Assembly: GCA_905199225.1 (NCBI GenBank)
Contig: CAJKFS010000002.1
Span: 1-64,000, forward strand
Origin: an uncultured Collinsella sp.
Lineage (GTDB): Bacteria; Actinomycetota; Coriobacteriia; Coriobacteriales; Coriobacteriaceae
Direction of reading: 5' to 3'
DNA length: 64,000 nt
Part shown: in pieces, positions 18,901-25,861 of the stretch
How the letters are laid out: each line of letters begins with the position of its first letter
Numbering within the stretch: position 1 is the stretch's first letter
The notes under the pieces: generated by a model
Databases searched by the model: none
What the model was told of the DNA's origin: nothing
What the model saw: the letters and a program-made list of their open reading frames with translations, nothing else
Translations under genes and position numbers: made by a program

Positions 18901-20365
18901 TCTCGGACTGCGGCAGGGTGAACTTAAACGTAAACGTCAGGTCGTTGTCCTTCGCGTCCTTAGTGGGTGCAGTAAGCCCGTTATCCGCCGTCACGGTCTT
19001 AGTCACCTGCAGGCGCGCCACGCGACGGTCGGCATACTGCACGGCCGTTGCCGTGGTAAAGAGATGGTTGAGCTGAAGCGTGCCCAGGTCAGTACGAGTC
19101 TTGGAGGCATCGTCTATATATGCTGAGCCATCCTCTTGATAGAGGGCCATGCGGTTGATACCCGTATCGGCAAAGATCGTCGCCAGCTGGCCGTTGCGCT
19201 CGCCACCGTCCTCGACATAGCGCATGACGGTCTTGGTGCCCTGCGCCGTCTTGTCATAGCGCATGTGCATCAGGTCGTTCGCCAGAGAAGGCGTTACACC
19301 CTCGGCGGTGCACTCCTGGCCCCACGTCAGGCTTCCGCTGGCGTCAACGGTCGCACTCTGCAGCTTGCCCTTGATGTGCGTAAGCGTGTTGTCAATCGAG
19401 TCGGGAGAGCCAAACTGCGCCAGGGAAGCAATCAGCGAACCCGGGCCGCTCATGCTACGCACGCCGTCGTTCACCTTACCGGCATCCACGTACACGCCCG
19501 AATCGTCCACGATGACCTTGGTAATGGTGGAATTAATCTCATAGCCATCCGGGCTCAACGATTCGCGCATATAGTACGTACCCTTGATAAGGGGCTTATG
19601 CCATGTCGAATCGAGCGGGAAGCATGCGGCGCCCTCAATGTCATACGGATAGGTCATGCCGTTTGCCTGCACGATGTCATACGGCTCGGCACCCGATTTA
19701 ATGGTATACGTGCTGGGGCTATCGCCGGTAACGTCGTCGGCCTTATACAGCTCAAACGTCGCGCCGTTCACGGGCTTGCCCAGGTCGTCGACCTTTTGCA
19801 CAAACAGACGGTTCTGTACGTTCGTAAGGTGGATCACCGTAGAGAACTGCCTGTTTATCGTTTGATATTTGACCATGGAGGTATTGTCTTTGGTTGCCCC
19901 CGCCAGAGACGATGCCGTGGTGTGATACACCGCCACGGTATATTCCGCCTTCGACTGGTCCGTCAACATGGCGGCGTACTTCTCGATATCGCCGGGCAGC
20001 GACCTGACCGTCACCTCGTAGTCACCATTGGTGTTGACGGCAAAGACACTCGTGTCGGCCGATTTGGCGGCCTGGACGGCACCGGCGATACCGTGTTCGG
20101 AACACAGCGTGTAGCCATCGAGCGGATTGCCCGTGACTGGCGTCCACGCGTCTTCGCTTGTATGGTCCGCGCTCGCACCGGTAAGCTTGAGCACGACGGC
20201 AAACGTCGTACCCGAACTAATGGCGTTACCCTTATTGTCTTGCGCACTGTTAGGAAGAGAGATGGTCTCCTTGGCGGCAAGATAACCGCCGTTAAGCCAC
20301 ATACGGCTACCCGTCCACTGTTTGCCGTCGGCTGTTGTAACCGTTGATTGCGGCGCAACCACCAC
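9911..20365 (-). CDS. Giant LPXTG-type adhesin/pilin-like surface protein, main part (3,484 aa)
   Basis: Cell-wall-anchored stalk protein. From the N-terminus: a SpaA/Cna-B prealbumin-like domain (about residues 180-285), then about 18 FctA-type isopeptide repeats of about 100-130 residues. Each repeat opens with a Lys strand (e.g. VKKVLDGRAW), has a middle Glu in YTYxVxE and ends in FTNxY, the Lys-Asn/Glu set that forms intramolecular isopeptide bonds. Two DUF11-like repeats interrupt the series at about 1,905-2,170 (VTDKLPAGVVF, ITDTVPAGTKF). The C-terminus has a Gly/Ser-rich linker, sorting motif MPDTG, a hydrophobic helix and RRRR. The frame is open up to about 20,573 without a real start codon. 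The true N-terminus is in the next gene, in another frame. Joined, the protein would be about 4,000 residues. Confidence 0.85.
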   Translation of the reverse strand: MVVAPQSTVTTADGKQWTGSRMWLNGGYLAAKETISLPNSAQDNKGNAISSGTTFAVVLKLTGASADHTSEDAWTPVTGNPLDGYTLCSEHGIAGAVQAAKSADTSVFAVNTNGDYEVTVRSLPGDIEKYAAMLTDQSKAEYTVAVYHTTASSLAGATKDNTSMVKYQTINRQFSTVIHLTNVQNRLFVQKVDDLGKPVNGATFELYKADDVTGDSPSTYTIKSGAEPYDIVQANGMTYPYDIEGAACFPLDSTWHKPLIKGTYYMRESLSPDGYEINSTITKVIVDDSGVYVDAGKVNDGVRSMSGPGSLIASLAQFGSPDSIDNTLTHIKGKLQSATVDASGSLTWGQECTAEGVTPSLANDLMHMRYDKTAQGTKTVMRYVEDGGERNGQLATIFADTGINRMALYQEDGSAYIDDASKTRTDLGTLQLNHLFTTATAVQYADRRVARLQVTKTVTADNGLTAPTKDAKDNDLTFTFKFTLPQSENGYEAHVFDADGNAVGNSFTLHNGDTHSIKAGETIRVYDLKKGDSYSVSELTTKGEESSGNVLASIVNTVTGSADESVLPAGFRLVSRKAGGEEQSGTGNTIDGKIVALEDGKIPASNKLEFTNNYSAGSVTLKAENGLSVKKVLDGRAWADGDTFTVQLTAEDGVPMPNDAKSKVLTVELTEKIQTATFGDITYTKPGTYAYTIKEVIPGSDAGADGISYSAAVYTATVVVEDNHAGALVVKSVKVEQVRDDADKPATAEVADKVATFTNRYDTDKHSIIIHAQKNLTDNAGTFPLAQGAFSFTLEGMGGYANDKAAFDPKTVDTGVTAPMPQGAEGNTMNVGNNADGTVTWPAISYTAKADAGRAYVYKFAENPSNVTGMTCDGSVYYAVVRNAKKGAGIQTSIEYYKVAEDGSVKQLDTDVTPSFTNIYNVKSTSATLQGQKTVSGRDWNQGESYTFSLAAATDDAGATGLNKTTAQAVTDGAVAIGVNRAVASAPESGRVASFAFGAEAAPTVTFNRAGTFSFNITENAAQDGQAGMSMDKHTARATVVVTDLDESGNHTGKLRVSSVTYANTGASDTDKDITDKAAFTNAYHASGTFGGVTVSKTLEGRASTAGQFTFAVTGLWYNGVQTSVGGAEANLSNKAAKAGVSGAVVGASGAEKLFARKLTEQDLGHTFAYRIHENQPATAAGYAYDTGYTGDAIVLVKVLARKDDPAKLYTVTTVLKGAGVTELLGDGADASALTDEKIVELKQDSHTYVQQYDASETGATTPAVSFVNRYTASLDYGANGGLQIEKTLTYPKDATIFGSPKSTFRYIVKPADETSASKVGISTNGKVFETANVEANAPKTVSLVPAGGLTFTQDDAGKTFTYTVSEIDDKATGYTYDETVHTVRAVVADNGDGTLRVTTSVSKQVDGKDELEGQWIYPSDATSTGVATVKFKNTHTVAEAATYTPSVTKVVAGANAPDKFTFAMTAADDVTKAAIDGKLITGSSMSAENGYAEKKQTKEGLKDGEHYQLDFSKLTFNKPGTYKFAINEVAANSGLGEWKYDQHVYTVTVTVTDEGGKLVARADGTTGSEGFIFTNSYQTSTSYELQGGLEIVKTLNGHDLHAGMFGFTVTGEDDASIEKLNKLLRADEGELTVTNDEPQADGTSHTGILGGLTFATGDADKTFAYKIVENGGGRGGYTYDSTYWKVEIAVKKRDNGSLYTVTTVKHYDANDVEEPCDANTFSSESGTAKAQVSFTNSYIATGTFDGLAAEKVMDSGDKIEVGQYTFDLYAEKTDGSLEKMDEGKTQASDNGIATVDFGKVDFKLGGALGGSHELTIDLAGAVKDGVATKQHNADHTTTYSFNLVAKERLANLPEGVRPVDTSATCRVLLEVTDNNNGKLTSKVTYRNGAENGRIVFHNTRDKVKTIGTVAKPDVDIDGQLLSVGDSYVYTINWVNTEADANGNLVPANVTVTDKLPAGVVFEAFEGECADKGAASGQSLTWDLGEQPAGSHGSVRVRVKITEDAVKGVQGAVGTVNNAATIRVGDKSYTGTTTNYVPKKSESDAQDSNGSGVALGDELTYTIGYKNTESEPATVTITDTVPAGTKFVEFAGDHKDVGSRDNDGNLTWTLTDVPAGKEGTVQFKVRVTEDAFKSGGASGNISNQASVTVGNNPAVKTNTTTDEVSDGRLTLSKTVTAAEGITAPNKAFTFKVLLYQADGTTPLAGTFAYAGRPSGTNGTYVSGQIKSGDTIALKAGGSVTVTLPIGAHYEVQELDSKGELMTSEDGFAVVDKANSQKGTVGQATQVGFTNVYSVESTKVENAFKVQKKISGRNWMTSDAFTMTLTAQGEAPMPKGVKDGVSTIGLHKDAQVGNFGTIEYTKPGTYTYVITEQSGDEAALTFSKATYRATVTVTDNGAGKLSAKTKIAQLTDDAGDAVERTVEAAVFTNTAKTGSLTVKKTVVGGDSQREFGFTVALADGDGEPVSGTFGKGEHAVTFTDGKATFTLKDGGEKTIAGLPVGARYTVTEDAAEGYATAVNGADGSKAEGAVTEDGATAAFTNTYGTATEGRDVSTAGLFTKTLKGRDWAEGDSFQFALTGEDGAPMPEGSADGSKTVSVTAAAVTKAGDKVAFDFGSIRYTLNDIKDAGFAEVGGKRVRTKTFTYKVREVRPDDGSAIAGVDYDGHVATMTVTVADDGSGNLTATTPAIAQASGGDFVNTYTTELDYSARAGVRLPKTLSGRAMEAGQFAFTVTADAETAAKLGLKTDKDAYAVAAADDGKADLVDLIGGAAKSDVKFTDADAGKTYRFTVTETKLGGEGYTNDTAPRTVTIAPSYDAATGELTVTTTVAKDGVEVARSEVSTADDATETPAPATVAFENSYEATGTLGGEGNVATNATKTLTGRAAAAGEFSFSVRDARGNVAATATNQASGDGEAAGLAFSPIAYTTDALEQMVADGTATRAADGSWVIPYTVSEDGTDRLPAGVTATASSFGITVKVTDNGKGGLDVAVTYPEGSDGTLSFVNGYSAGEATVDLSGTKTLALGQAGLGLTQADIAGKYTFKIAPLDGAPSPVDASGKTVTEATNDAAGNVELGHVTFKQPSDLDDVEIDGDGLRTKTFAYRVSESGSVDGVVNDATATRTFTVRVVEDTNAGTLAAEVLPAEGTPEGKGAFEFTNTYGVNPTPSSVTDQIKVGKKLKGRDLVEGEFEFQLVEIAADGSESVVATGRNAADGTVALSPVTYTAPGTHSYELREVAGTAGGVTYDRATYRVRTTVTDAKNGTLAVKHELADAEGNPTGDDSVTFTNGYEAAPVTLKLGAAKVLKGAELKAGQFSFELKSRDGKVMSTAKNAADGSVTFDTLTFKQTGTYTFTVSEVDDGQAHVTYDKAVRKIVVTVSDEAADGTKTGYLSAKVSYEGDANVPPVFTNSYAENPGTPGTPENPGTPGGGSDGGSDNGSGSGSSGDGSKGGMPDTGDRSLPVEALGAMAGIGALAVAGGAVLYRRRR

Positions 20366-20565
20366 GCCACCCGTGCCACTCGCAGCTTTCTTGTATTGCA
20401 GATGCAGCTCACCTGGCGTTGCGGTAGTAGATGAGGTCAGGCTCGAGCGATATCCCGCAGGCAGGCTAATCTCTTTGAGTACAAAGTAGTCATGCCCATC
20501 AGCATGCTCTTGGTCGAACGAGAGAACGGAGCCATCCGACTTTTGACCATCCGACTTTTGAAGTA

Positions 20566-21909
20566 TCAGCTGACCCCGTCTTTTGTCTCGCCTTGAGCGA
20601 TGAGCTCACCCTCATTCCAGTCAGTTTTTGGTCCATCGGACCGATACAGCGCGAAGGTTGCACCATTGACCGCCTCGCCGTTCTGGTCGACCTTCGCGAC
20701 CTCGGACGACGGCAGGGTAGTGAGGTTGAACTTGAGCGACATGTTCGATGCGCCCGCACCGCGCTCCAGGTAGAAGAAGCTCAGCGCATGCTTGCTGCTG
20801 TCACAGAAGGTGTTGCCGCGGAAGTTGGAGGTATTTACGCCGGCGGTGTCAAACTTCGCTTTGATGGTGGTATTTTCGATGTCCTTCCGGGTTCCATTCG
20901 CACCGTCAATATGACCGACTTTCACTTCACCGGTAGCAAAGTTGATCTTGAGCGTTGCCTTCTCGTGAATGCCGCCCAGATCGCCCACGAGCACGCCATC
21001 GATGTAGACCCACACGTCATCGTCGCCCGAGAACTCAAAAATCATGTCCTTGTTATCGGTGGTCTTTCCGCTCGCGGGCTGGACGAACTCCGTGGTCATA
21101 GACATGCCAAAGTGGTGGTTGAGATTATCGTTCGTTCCGTCCGTTATCGGTTTGGGAGAGAGCCGACCGTTCCGCTCTTCAAAAACCTTGTCGGCCGAGT
21201 CAAAGGGGAAGAACTGACCCAGATTATCACTTGATACGCTGTCCTTATAAACACCCGCTTTATTGTAGACGTTAAAGGAATTCGTTGTGGAGTTATACAC
21301 GGCATAGTTGCCGTTAGAGCCGTACGAGTCGTAAACGTAGTATCCGTTCTCAAGTTGGAAAAGGCCCTGTACGTTGTTGTAGACAGCTTTGCCGTCCTGC
21401 TGGTGATTTTCCTGGCTGGCGTTGTTAAAGAGGTATGCGAGCGATTCGTCAGTGTACTTATCGCTCGAACCGTAGGAGGTATACGTACCGGCATCGATCG
21501 ACGGGTAACCGCCTACCAGCTTCTTCTTCACAAAAGAAAGGCGTCCGGAACCATCAATAACGCTTTTGCCCGTCCATTTGTTAATGCCCGTGCCTGCGCC
21601 ACTATTAAATTTGAGCTGATGACCCTTATTGATGCCGCCGTTGATATTATTGACAGTTGCCGATTTATCGTTGTCGCCATCCACGACCCAGTAGTCAAAC
21701 AGATTGACCGTGGTGTCGGTGGGATTCACCGTCTTTACGGTATGGTTGCTATAGGGAACAACCTGGTCGGCCAACGCACTCGTTGCACCAAACAAGAGCG
21801 CACACGCCGCCAGCGGGACGGTCAAAACCTTTAGAGCACGCTTGGCTGTATTGGTTTTTGTGCCCAAAGGCTTCAGCATTTCTCGAGCTTTCGCATATAC
21901 GCGATTCAT
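20566..21909 (-). CDS. N-terminal part of the giant adhesin: signal peptide and fibro-slime domain (447 aa)
   Basis: The start ATG at 21909 follows GGGAGG by six bases. An upstream TTG at 21924 overlaps that site and is unlikely. Residues about 1-48 are a long signal peptide (basic start, VLTVPLAACALLFGATSALA). About residues 250-410 match the fibro-slime/PA14-like type, with DMIFEFSGDDDVWVYIDGVL and DLGGIHEKA, a likely sugar-binding head. The last 40 residues open a SpaA-like domain (NGEAVNGATFALYRSD) that stops at a TGA at 20566. The missing half continues in the frame of the 3,484-aa ORF, so both pieces belong to one gene broken by a frameshift. If it is not repaired, this piece would be secreted without an anchor. 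Confidence 0.85.
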   Translation of the reverse strand: MNRVYAKAREMLKPLGTKTNTAKRALKVLTVPLAACALLFGATSALADQVVPYSNHTVKTVNPTDTTVNLFDYWVVDGDNDKSATVNNINGGINKGHQLKFNSGAGTGINKWTGKSVIDGSGRLSFVKKKLVGGYPSIDAGTYTSYGSSDKYTDESLAYLFNNASQENHQQDGKAVYNNVQGLFQLENGYYVYDSYGSNGNYAVYNSTTNSFNVYNKAGVYKDSVSSDNLGQFFPFDSADKVFEERNGRLSPKPITDGTNDNLNHHFGMSMTTEFVQPASGKTTDNKDMIFEFSGDDDVWVYIDGVLVGDLGGIHEKATLKINFATGEVKVGHIDGANGTRKDIENTTIKAKFDTAGVNTSNFRGNTFCDSSKHALSFFYLERGAGASNMSLKFNLTTLPSSEVAKVDQNGEAVNGATFALYRSDGPKTDWNEGELIAQGETKDGVS

Positions 21910-22074
21910 GAAGGCCCTCCCCAATCCATGAGGACGGCAAGCAGTGGCTCGCTATATGTGTGTCGTCGTCCCCATCGATGCAAATATACGCCCCATTACA
22001 GTCTGAAGTGGGCCACCGATAAATTTCGATGGCGAGCATTCGGCGCATTGCCTACGATACGGGCAAGCCCCGAG

Positions 22075-22262
22075 GGGCCGCCGATCGGGCGCCTCCGGAT
22101 GGCCGTCTGCCCCTGCCCCGTAGAGGGCCCGGGGGGTGTTGCCACCGGGGGCGCTCGCCGCTCCGGACGACTGATAGGAAACTGCCGGGCGCAAGCGCCA
22201 CGGCCAGGTAATGTGGGTGTCGCAGGGAGGGGTTCCGATCGGCCTACCGATTGGAGGATAAC
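22075..22262 (+). ncRNA. Candidate bridge RNA region of the IS110 element
   Basis: Structured GC-rich leader between the presumed left end and the transposase start. It includes a nested hairpin at 22184-22204 and other self-complementary blocks (22231-22256). In IS110-group elements such as IS621 the 5' non-coding end encodes a bridge RNA that pairs with target and donor DNA. Position and length fit. The guide loops have not been identified here. Confidence 0.4.
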
Positions 22263-22265
22263 ACC

Positions 22266-23423
22266 GTGGCACCACCTAGAATGCCGGAAGCCGTCATCGG
22301 GCTCGATGTCGGGAAATTGTCCCATTGGGCATGCGTCGCGACCCGGGACGGCGAGATACTGCTGAGCGCCCCCGTCGCGAACAGGGAGGGCGATCTGGAC
22401 TCGCTGTTCGGCCGCTTCCCCGACGCGCTCGTGGTCGTCGACCAGTCGCGCAACATAGGCGCCCTCGCGCTCGCCCGCGCCAAGGCGGCCGGGATGTCGG
22501 CGGCGTACCTGCCGGGACTCGCGGCACACGGGGCCGCCAGGCTCTTCGCCGGCGACGCCAAGACCGACGAGCGGGACGCAATGGTCATCGCGAAGACGGC
22601 GCTGGGCATCCCCGACGCACTCCTGCCGGTCGGGGATCCGGGCCCGACGGTCGCGGCGGCGAGGGCGCTGGCCGCCCAGAGAAACTTCCTGACCTGCGAA
22701 AACACCAGGAGCAAGAACCGGCTGCGCAGCATCCTGCTGGAATCGTGCCCCGCCTTCGAGGCGTTGGTCGACCTGTCCGACGGTCCCCAGCTGAGGCTCA
22801 TGGCATCCCTCGGCGGGGCCTGGTCGGTGGCCGACGCCGGGCCCCGCAGGGCGGCGGCGCTCACGCGCGGGGCGGCGCGCGGCAAGATCGAGGCCCTCGT
22901 CCGCTCGACGGCCTCCTCGACAAGGCCGGACGCGGCGGCCATCGCCGCCGAGGACCGGGCGGTGAGGCTGCTCGCGCGCAGGATCTCCGAGAACTCGGCG
23001 GAGATCGATGTGATCACGGCGGAGATATCCGCCCTCCTCGAGGGCGACGATACCTACCGATGCCTCCTGACGGTGCCGGGGATCGGCCCCAAAACCGCTT
23101 CCGAGCTCGCGATCTCCATAGACATCGAAGACTTCCCCAGTCACGACAGGCTCGCGTCGTACTGCGGCTTGGCGCCGCGCAACCGCCAGTCGGGGACCTC
23201 GATCTCCTCGGTGACGGCATCGCGCCAAGGCAACAAGAGGCTGAAGAACCTGCTCATATTCTCGTGCAACTGCCTTACCCGGACAGAGGGAAGATGGGGC
23301 GATTACTACGCTAGGTGCCGAGAGCGGGGCATGCCGCACGGCAAGGCGCTCAAGGCGCTGGCACGAAAGAGGCTGAAGGTCATCTACGCGATCATGCGGG
23401 ACAGGGTGCCCTACGCCGCCTAG
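22266..23423 (+). CDS. IS110-family transposase (385 aa)
   Basis: Recombinase of the IS110 group. The N-terminal RuvC-like DEDD domain starts VIGLDVGKLSHWACV (first Asp) and continues with VVVDQSRNIG and KTDERDAMVIAK. A helical middle follows. The C-terminal transposase_20 domain has PGIGPKTASELAI, LASYCGLAP, a Ser-rich SSVTASRQGNKRLK and a final helix-rich end. The C-terminal Ser is the nucleophile in this family. GTG at 22266 follows GGAGG (22253-22257) by eight bases, so I prefer it to an in-frame TTG at 22251 that overlaps the site. The length is normal for the family and no disruption is seen, so the gene is probably active. Confidence 0.9.
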   Translation: MAPPRMPEAVIGLDVGKLSHWACVATRDGEILLSAPVANREGDLDSLFGRFPDALVVVDQSRNIGALALARAKAAGMSAAYLPGLAAHGAARLFAGDAKTDERDAMVIAKTALGIPDALLPVGDPGPTVAAARALAAQRNFLTCENTRSKNRLRSILLESCPAFEALVDLSDGPQLRLMASLGGAWSVADAGPRRAAALTRGAARGKIEALVRSTASSTRPDAAAIAAEDRAVRLLARRISENSAEIDVITAEISALLEGDDTYRCLLTVPGIGPKTASELAISIDIEDFPSHDRLASYCGLAPRNRQSGTSISSVTASRQGNKRLKNLLIFSCNCLTRTEGRWGDYYARCRERGMPHGKALKALARKRLKVIYAIMRDRVPYAA

Positions 23424-23744
23424 TCGAAGCGCTCCGAACAGATTGGAGCCCATCGGCCGAAAGGCCTGGCGTTAGCATGTCGCGATTCAATCTCGAAAAC
23501 AGCATTGCCCAGTTGACAAAACTATAGGAACACCCCCCGCGCAAAAACGCAAGGCGGGACATCGCAATATACTTAAAATTGTAGCAATTTAAACGACCCA
23601 CTATTCCGCGTCAGGTTGCCACTCGGTCGTCAAATCGAACCATTCGCGCCATCAAAGGAGCTCGGCAGGATAAAACCGTCGGCAATCTTTATCCCCCACA
23701 ACCCACAAAATAGCCCGTCCCAAATAGACTGGTCTGACGCTGCG

Positions 23745-23902
23745 CCACGAAAAGGGCTTATCTACTACGTTTAGGCCGCAGGGGTCAACCATAGCCGGCT
23801 TTTTAGAAAATCGGCAAGCTTTCTACCTGCACTGATAATTTCACAAATTCCGGGATGGTCGAGGATGGCCGGTTAAACGTAGTAGATAGCCGTGTTTCGT
23901 GG
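23745..23902. repeat. MITE-like element with 29-base imperfect terminal inverted repeats
   Basis: Arms 23745-23773 and 23874-23902 are reverse complements except for a few bases (TAAACGTAGTAGATA is exact). Inside, CAACCATAGCCGG and CCGGCCATCCTCGACC-type blocks also pair weakly. It contains no ORF. The gap 23424-24039 holds otherwise only the IS110 3' end and AT-richer unassigned sequence. Confidence 0.5.
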
Positions 23903-24039
23903 CAAACGGTCCGACTTGAGACCCATGTCGACCAGCCTCGGATGGCAACTCACGAAGTTGCGGTGGAATACGGACTGAATTGGCACCTTAAAGGCAAAAA
24001 CACTCCGTATTTCACCGCAAGTTATTGGGGGGATGGGTT

Positions 24040-25821
24040 TTAGAGGCGAGCGAGGTCGTAGGATTGGGCGGCTGCTTCGCCGGCGCAGATGAGGTTGGTT
24101 GTGGCTTCCTGAGGGTTGAGCGCCTGGTCGAGGGGCATGGGCTTGCGGCAGATCGGAAGCACCAAGTCGATGCCCTGCTCGTACACCGCATCCAGGTTGT
24201 CGGCACGACCGCCCACGACGGCGACCACCGGCTTGCCATATCGCTTCGCGCGGCGGGCCACGCCCACCGGTGCCTTACCGGCGGCGGACTGCTCATCCAT
24301 ATTGCCCTCGCCCGTTATGACCAGGTCGACATCGCGTACACGCTCGTCAAACCCCACGAGATCGAGCACCGTCTCCACACCCGAGCGTAGCTCCGCGCCG
24401 AGCGCCAGCAACGCCGCGCCCAAGCCACCGGCAGCGCCCGCGCCGGGCACGCCGAGCACCGAGCCAAATGTCCGCGCGCCCTCGGGTGTGCGCAACAACC
24501 CCTGGGCTCGAGCTCCGGCAATCGCGGCGTCGAGCAAGCGACCGTAGCCGACCATCCAGCTGTCGCACCTGCGCAGCGTCTCGATATCGCCCGCCGGCAG
24601 ACCCTTCTGTCCGCCGAACACCGCAAGCGCGCCGCGACGCCCTACGAGCGGATTATCGACATCCGAAAGCACAACAATACGAGTGCCATCCAAAGCCCGA
24701 AGCGCTGGCGCCAAATCAACGCTCGCCGCCCGCTCAAGTCCGGCAAGACCGGGGGCGACATCGCAGCCCTGATCATCGACCACACGCGCGCCCAGCGCCT
24801 GCAGCATGCCGGCGCCACCGTCGTTGGTGGCACTGCCGCCCAAGCCAATATAGATAGTCTTTGCGCCCATGCGAACCGCGCGAAGCATGAGCTCGCCCAC
24901 GCCATAGGTTGTAGCAGCCAGCGCCGACGACTCCGTGCAAGGCGAATACCCAATGCCGGCCGCCTCGGCCATCTCGATGACCGCGGACTTGCGCTCGACA
25001 TCAACCAGCATCCGGGCAGACACGCGGTCGCCCAAGGGACCTGCCACCTCGCAGGTCACAATCTCACCGCCGCACACGGCAACGGCATCGAGCGTTCCCT
25101 CGCCACCATCTGCCAGCGGCAATGCGCGCACCTCGGCATCGGGCCAAACGCGGCGCACGCCTTCGGCTACCGCCGCCTCCGCCTGCGCGCTCGAAACGCT
25201 GCCCTTAAAGGAGTCGATCGCCAACAGCACACGGCGGGGTCGGCGGCACGCAGGACCAAAGTCAACCGCCGTGCCAGCATCCTCACCGGCACCTGCAAGC
25301 GCTGCGGCGTGAGCGGCGTGTGCTTCAAGATCGGCCCCACAACCGCAATCAGCGCCGCCCGCTCCGCGCAGACCGCCAAAATAGCTACTCAGCAGCTCGC
25401 GGCATTCATCCGCCAGGACCCCAGCCGTCACGTTAAACCGATGATTCAGGCGCGAATCGGCATTCAGGTCATACAGCGAACCCAACGCGCCCGCCTTGGC
25501 ATCACTCGCGCCATACACGCAGCGTCCCACGCGCGCGTTGACCATAAGACCCGCGCACATGCAGCAGGGTTCCAACGTCACATAGACCGTACAGTCGGAA
25601 AGGCGCCAGCGGCCAAGCGCCTGGGCAGCGGCGCACACGGCCGCAAACTCGGCATGAGCCGAAGGATCCTGGTCGAGCTCGCGCCGATTGTGCGCCCTCG
25701 CGACGATCTCACCGTCGCGCACTACCACGGCACCAATGGGGACTTCGCCCACTGCCGCGGCGGCGCGCGCCTCGGCCAGCGCCTCGCGCATGAACTTCTC
25801 GTCGATTTCGGTGATCGTCAT
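24040..25821 (-). CDS. Fusion protein: tRNA adenosine deaminase (TadA-like) plus glycerate kinase (593 aa)
   Basis: Two enzymes in one frame. Residues 1 to about 160 are a TadA-type deaminase, which would make inosine at tRNA-Arg wobble position 34. It has zinc and proton-shuttle motifs HAEFAAV and PCCMCAG, plus the IGAVVV and HNRRE strands. After an Ala/Gly-rich linker (about 160-200), the rest is a type-1 glycerate kinase (GarK/GlxK fold) that phosphorylates D-glycerate. It has AIDSFKGSVSS, LADGGEGTLDA, GGSATNDGGAGMLQALG and ITGEGNMDEQS. The start ATG at 25821 has GGAAGG upstream. The open frame extends upstream only because the tRNA-Ser antisense strand lacks stops. No frameshift or start signal is visible at the junction, so it looks like a true fusion. 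Confidence 0.85.
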   Translation of the reverse strand: MTITEIDEKFMREALAEARAAAAVGEVPIGAVVVRDGEIVARAHNRRELDQDPSAHAEFAAVCAAAQALGRWRLSDCTVYVTLEPCCMCAGLMVNARVGRCVYGASDAKAGALGSLYDLNADSRLNHRFNVTAGVLADECRELLSSYFGGLRGAGGADCGCGADLEAHAAHAAALAGAGEDAGTAVDFGPACRRPRRVLLAIDSFKGSVSSAQAEAAVAEGVRRVWPDAEVRALPLADGGEGTLDAVAVCGGEIVTCEVAGPLGDRVSARMLVDVERKSAVIEMAEAAGIGYSPCTESSALAATTYGVGELMLRAVRMGAKTIYIGLGGSATNDGGAGMLQALGARVVDDQGCDVAPGLAGLERAASVDLAPALRALDGTRIVVLSDVDNPLVGRRGALAVFGGQKGLPAGDIETLRRCDSWMVGYGRLLDAAIAGARAQGLLRTPEGARTFGSVLGVPGAGAAGGLGAALLALGAELRSGVETVLDLVGFDERVRDVDLVITGEGNMDEQSAAGKAPVGVARRAKRYGKPVVAVVGGRADNLDAVYEQGIDLVLPICRKPMPLDQALNPQEATTNLICAGEAAAQSYDLARL

Positions 25822-25861
25822 CGTTCGCCTTCCCTGTTGCAAATTCAAAACGATGCTATCA

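Larger units (their letters stand above)
22060..23530 (+). mobile_element. IS110-family insertion sequence (approximate ends)
   Basis: Contains one DEDD-type transposase gene, a 5' non-coding leader of about 200 bases and a short 3' tail. The tail ends in CCCAGTTGACAAAACTATAGG (23509-23529), reminiscent of IS110-family right ends. The element has no terminal inverted repeats, as usual for this family, so both ends are estimates. It sits just upstream of the adhesin start, close enough that it may have replaced or altered the adhesin promoter region. Bases 21910-22060 contain only the adhesin leader with a -10-like TATATT. Confidence 0.6.

Noticed and set aside
23855..24043. Small ORF in the gap before the fused enzyme gene
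   Set aside because: It begins within the MITE-like repeat, has no ribosome binding site and no recognisable product.
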